The notes under the pieces were generated by a model. That model saw nothing but the letters and a program-made list of their open reading frames with translations. It made no database searches and was not told where the DNA came from. A DNA stretch of 64,000 nucleotides from SHVZ01 sp041906305. Its GTDB lineage: Bacteria > Pseudomonadota > Alphaproteobacteria > SHVZ01. Made by a program: the position numbers and the translations under genes. This document shows, piece after piece, positions 58,679 to 64,000 of the stretch; position 1 is the stretch's first letter; each line of letters begins with the position of its first letter. The stretch is taken from contig JAYRJL010000001.1 of the NCBI GenBank assembly GCA_041906305.1, forward strand, positions 434,001 through 498,000, given 5' to 3'.

Positions 58679-58852
58679 ATGCAGATCGTCTCTTATCTCG
58701 TGTCGCGCGCCGGCGAGGCATCGTCCTGGGCCGGCGTCGCCGCGGTCATGGCCGGGCTCGGCGTGCAGCTCGATCCCGGGCTCTGGCAGAACCTGGTCGC
58801 GGTGGCGACCGCGCTCGCCGGACTCGCCGCCTACCTGATCCGCGATCGGTGA
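58679..58852 (+). CDS. Holin-like small membrane protein
   Basis: 57 residues with AAGGAGG ahead of the ATG. Two hydrophobic stretches (SWAGVAAVMAGLGVQ and LVAVATALAGLAAYLI) flank LDPGLWQN, and the C-terminus is basic (RDR). The layout fits small two-helix phage holins. The stop codon overlaps the next start (GTGA). It sits between DUF6127 and a spanin-like pair, a plausible lysis cassette. The call rests on topology and position. Confidence 0.6.
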   Translation: MQIVSYLVSRAGEASSWAGVAAVMAGLGVQLDPGLWQNLVAVATALAGLAAYLIRDR

Positions 58853-59040
58853 GCGCGCTTGGCTCCGTGCTCGCCTTCGCGACGGCTCTGGCCCGGGTGG
58901 CCCTTGCCTGGCTTGCCGAACGCCCGCTCCGCGCGGCCGAGCGGGAGGCGGCGCGGATCGCGCACCAGCGGGACGAGGCGGGCCGGCCTTCTGCTTCTCC
59001 TCGCGATCTGCTGCAGCGGATGCGAGACGGCCGGCTCTGA
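58849..59040 (+). CDS. Rz-like inner-membrane spanin candidate
   Basis: 63 residues from a GTG that overlaps the holin-like stop codon. A membrane helix (LGSVLAFATALARVALAWLA) is followed by a charged helical tail (ERPLRAAEREAARIAHQRDEAG), the i-spanin topology. It is short for a spanin, so the assignment is tentative. A second frame inside the same DNA encodes a lipoprotein-like product. Confidence 0.45.
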   Translation: MSALGSVLAFATALARVALAWLAERPLRAAEREAARIAHQRDEAGRPSASPRDLLQRMRDGRL

Positions 59041-59197
59041 GGCCGGCCGTCTCTGCCCGGCATGGCCGCTTGCCGGGCCCGAGGTCGGGGCCGAGCTGGA
59101 GCAGGCCTGCTGGCCAGAGGCCAGATGCCCCAGGCTCTGGTCCTGGCTCCAGCGGCTCGATCTCCTGAAGCGCCAGCTCGACGCCTGCCGTGGCTGA
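58859..59197 (+). CDS. Rz1-like lipoprotein candidate overlapping the Rz-like gene
   Basis: An overlapping frame that contains a lipobox-like LLLLAICCSGC followed by ETAGSEAGRLCPAWPL and a Cys-rich, Trp-rich tail ending KRQLDACRG. No ATG is present; TTG codons at 58859 or further in are possible starts, so the true N-terminus is uncertain. Nested outer-membrane spanins often overlap the i-spanin gene in this way. The functional call depends on the lipobox and context. Confidence 0.45.
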   Translation: MAPCSPSRRLWPGWPLPGLPNARSARPSGRRRGSRTSGTRRAGLLLLLAICCSGCETAGSEAGRLCPAWPLAGPEVGAELEQACWPEARCPRLWSWLQRLDLLKRQLDACRG

Positions 59198-59247
59198 GGA
59201 CGCCGCGGCGACTTTTTCGTTTGCGCCGGCGGGTGGCGCCTCCGCAA

Positions 59248-59835
59248 ATGTCGGCCATGAAGAATCCGTGGACGACGCTGACCACCAAGCCGCAATACGA
59301 GAATCCGTGGATCCAGGTGGTCGAGCACGACGTGCTGAAGCCGAGCGGAGGCCCGGGCATCTATGGCGTCGTGCGCTTCAAGAATCTCGCGATCGGCGTG
59401 ATCCCGATCCATGCCGACGGCACTACGGTGCTGGTCGGCCAGTACCGCTATCCGCTCGAGGCGTACTCCTGGGAGATTCCCGAGGGCGGCGGCTCCCGCG
59501 CTGTCGATCCGTTGGAGTCGGCGAAGCGCGAGCTGGTCGAGGAGACGGGCCTGAGCGCAGGCAAATGGCTTCGCTTCCTCGAATTGCATCTCTCGAACTC
59601 GGTCAGCGACGAGCACGCGATCAACTACCTCGCCTGGGACCTGACCGAAGGCACGGCGCAGCCTGACGACACCGAGCAGCTGCAGCTGCGCCGCGTGCCC
59701 TTCGCCGAGGCCGTGCGGATGGCGATGGCCGGCGAGATCACCGATGCGATGGCGGTCGCAGGACTGCTCAAGGCGCAGCTGCTGCTCGATCGCGGCGAGC
59801 TGCCGGAAGACCTTCTCAAAACTCTCCGCAAATGA
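59248..59835 (+). CDS. NUDIX hydrolase, ADP-ribose pyrophosphatase-like
   Basis: 195 residues. The Nudix helix is EGGGSRAVDPLESAKRELVEETGL, with the REL.EE.G core intact and the first Glu position replaced. NPWIQVVEHDVLKPSG and VGQYRYPLEAYSWEIPEGG are typical of ADP-ribose pyrophosphatases. It hydrolyses nucleoside diphosphate sugars to nucleotide and sugar phosphate. The start may be 59248 or 59257. It follows the phage cluster and ends at a strong terminator shared with acnA. Confidence 0.88.
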   Translation: MSAMKNPWTTLTTKPQYENPWIQVVEHDVLKPSGGPGIYGVVRFKNLAIGVIPIHADGTTVLVGQYRYPLEAYSWEIPEGGGSRAVDPLESAKRELVEETGLSAGKWLRFLELHLSNSVSDEHAINYLAWDLTEGTAQPDDTEQLQLRRVPFAEAVRMAMAGEITDAMAVAGLLKAQLLLDRGELPEDLLKTLRK

Positions 59836-59840
59836 AAAAA

Positions 59841-59866
59841 GCCCCGCGGGATCGCTCCCGCGGGGC
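59841..59866. terminator. Bidirectional Rho-independent terminator
   Basis: Perfect 10-bp arms GCCCCGCGGG and CCCGCGGGGC with an ATCGCT loop, flanked by AAAAAA on the left and TTTT on the right. It serves the NUDIX gene (plus) and acnA (minus), which converge here. Confidence 0.93.
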
Positions 59867-59891
59867 TTTTCTGAGTCTCCGGCGCGACGGT

Positions 59892-62573
<2,682 letters not shown>

Positions 62574-62907
62574 GGTCAATCCCCCTCGATGCATGAACAG
62601 GAAGCGCCCGGCGGCCGGAACCGGCTTGGGTCGGCCACGAGGCCGGGCGAGGACGTTTGAGCGCCAAAATAGCGTAAGCCCCCGGCAAGTCTAGGCTTTG
62701 GACGGCCCTCGCCGCGGCGAAACACGGCGCTCCATGATCGGCCGTCCGGATCGATAGATAGACAACGGCTATATCTATTAAATTTGGTTTAAGTTTTTGA
62801 ATAAATGAGCGTTATAAATTTCTTCGTCGTGTCGCATTCCCTAATTATTGTTCATTTGCGGGAGGGCCTATCCTGGACCTCCGCACAACCTAGACGAAAG
62901 GTTCCCA
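62574..62907. other. Divergent intergenic region, AT-rich
   Basis: 334 bp between acnA and the divergent secreted-protein gene. The stretch 62750-62850 is notably AT-rich and probably contains promoters for both. No promoter with good spacing was identified. An overlapping plus-strand frame from 62805 is not coding. Confidence 0.5.
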
Positions 62908-63267
62908 ATGGCTTCGCGTTTCGCCGCCGCCCTCGTGGCTGCGCTCGTCCTGTTCTCGACCGCGGTATTTGCGGACGATCGCGACTTCACGGTGGTCAAC
63001 GGCACCGGCTACGACATCAAGGGTCTCTTCATCAACCCGCCGGGCGACAACGTCTTCAACGAGAACGAGCTCAGGGGCGTTCTCGGCGACGGCAACAAGT
63101 TCGACGTGAAGTTCACCGGCGCGGACAAGGGCTGCACCTGGAACATGAAGGTCACCTGGACCGACGACAGCTCGTCGATCTTCCGCGGCCTCGACCTCTG
63201 CAAGATCTCCACGGTCACGCTGAAGTACAACAAGGCGACCGACACCGCCTCGTACACCTGGGATTGA
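62908..63267 (+). CDS. Small secreted protein
   Basis: 119 residues from the ATG at 62908, with GAAAGG upstream. A signal peptide (ASRFAAALVAALVLFSTAVFA) precedes a conserved-looking core, VVNGTGYDIKGLFINPPG, GCTWNMKVTWTDD and LDLCKISTVTLKY. Two Cys in the mature protein could form a disulfide. Comparable small exported proteins occur widely in alphaproteobacteria without a known role. It is convergent with purB. Confidence 0.75.
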   Translation: MASRFAAALVAALVLFSTAVFADDRDFTVVNGTGYDIKGLFINPPGDNVFNENELRGVLGDGNKFDVKFTGADKGCTWNMKVTWTDDSSSIFRGLDLCKISTVTLKYNKATDTASYTWD

Positions 63268-63316
63268 TCTGCCGTCCGGCGCCCGGCCCTTCGGGGCCGG
63301 GTGCCATCTCCGGGCG

Positions 63317-64000
63317 CTACCCAAGGACGCGGGCGAAGATCGTCTCGACGTGCTTGGTGTGGTAGCCGATGTCGAACAGCGCCTCGAGCTTCTTCAGCCC
63401 CAGCGCGTCGACCACCGCCTTCTCCTTCTTGAGCCGATCCAGGAACTGGCCGCCTTCGCGCCAGGTCGCCATCGCGTTCTTCTGCACGATCTCGTAGGCG
63501 GCTTCGCGCGTCACGCCCGCCTGGGTCAGCTCCAGCATCACGCGCTGCGAGAAGACGAGGCCGCCCAGGCTCTCGAGGTTCTGCTGCATCCGCTCGGGAT
63601 AGACCACGAGCTCGTCGACGACGCGCGCGAGCCGGTTGAGCGCGAAGTCGAGCGTCACCGTCGCGTCGGGGCCGATGCCGCGCTCGACCGACGAATGGCT
63701 GATGTCGCGCTCGTGCCAGAGCGCCACGTTCTCCAGCGCCGGCACCACGGCCGACCGCACCAGCCGCGCGAGGCCGGTCAGGTTCTCGGTCAGCACCGGG
63801 TTGCGCTTGTGCGGCATCGCCGACGAGCCTTTCTGGCCCGGCGAGAAATACTCCTCGGCCTCGCGCACCTCGGTCCGCTGCAGATGGCGGATCTCGGTCG
63901 CCAGCCGCTCGATGCCGGTCGCGACCACCGCGAGCGCCGCGAAATAGGCGGCGTGACGATCGCGCGGAATCACCTGGGTGGAGACCGGCTCCGGCGTCAG
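63317..64000 (-). CDS. purB: Adenylosuccinate lyase (5' end outside window)
   Basis: The last 227 codons are present; the frame is open to base 64000. The fumarase-superfamily signature GSSAMPHKRNP is present, with EYFSPGQKG before it and DISHSSVERGIGPD after it. The enzyme removes fumarate from SAICAR and adenylosuccinate in purine synthesis. The N-terminal half is beyond the window. Confidence 0.95.
   Translation of the reverse strand: MTPEPVSTQVIPRDRHAAYFAALAVVATGIERLATEIRHLQRTEVREAEEYFSPGQKGSSAMPHKRNPVLTENLTGLARLVRSAVVPALENVALWHERDISHSSVERGIGPDATVTLDFALNRLARVVDELVVYPERMQQNLESLGGLVFSQRVMLELTQAGVTREAAYEIVQKNAMATWREGGQFLDRLKKEKAVVDALGLKKLEALFDIGYHTKHVETIFARVLG

Overview
The window is a high-GC chromosomal segment of an alphaproteobacterium. 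Supporting signs are a Zur-type operator of the alphaproteobacterial kind, DUF1192, FixL/FixJ-style signalling, a flagellin of alphaproteobacterial length, tandem TauD dioxygenases and a gene-transfer-agent-like phage cluster. A Rhodospirillales or related soil/water lineage is likely, but this is inference. No rRNA, tRNA, CRISPR array or insertion-sequence transposase was seen.

Layout. 1-2.7 kb: a zinc-starvation operon on the minus strand (metal-binding lipocalin-free SBP, COG0523 GTPase, WD40 protein) behind a Zur box. 2.8-15 kb: metabolic genes, namely KDG kinase, RlmJ, an XRE-cupin regulator, a class III aminotransferase, thioesterases, a tandem pair of EamA-type transporters, small zinc-ribbon proteins, an ATP-grasp ligase, a PLP decarboxylase and an M81 peptidase. 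15-17.5 kb: two paralogous TauD dioxygenases with a higBA toxin-antitoxin pair lodged between them. 17.5-25.6 kb: a DUF4394 protein, a peptide-type SBP, a MASE1 histidine kinase with FixJ-type regulator, a flagellin preceded by an array of TACCTAGGTA-type palindromes, and a large secreted repeat protein. 25.7-35.4 kb: an orphan sensor domain, a 5'-nucleotidase, an EAL phosphodiesterase, a quinone oxidoreductase, DUF1192, a class C beta-lactamase-like hydrolase, and a translationally coupled pseudokinase/membrane protein/GFA operon.

35.5-59.2 kb is a compact tailed-phage structural cluster: a divergent S24-type repressor, terminase, prohead protease, HK97 capsid, connector and neck proteins, tail tube, tail chaperones joined by a -1 frameshift site, a displaced portal protein fused to a pesticin/T4-like muramidase domain, a secreted moron-like protein, tape measure, baseplate and fibre proteins, and a small holin/spanin-like lysis cassette. 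No integrase, replication gene or attachment site is visible, so it looks like a gene-transfer-agent-like or domesticated prophage element rather than a complete phage. 59.2-64 kb returns to host genes: a NUDIX hydrolase, acnA, a small secreted protein and the 3' part of purB.

The non-coding DNA is unusually structured. A GC-rich palindromic repeat family occurs at least seven times, three of them as paired composite units. A separate inverted pair of double-stem hairpins keeps its fold through compensating changes. A 75-bp direct repeat brackets the prohead protease gene.
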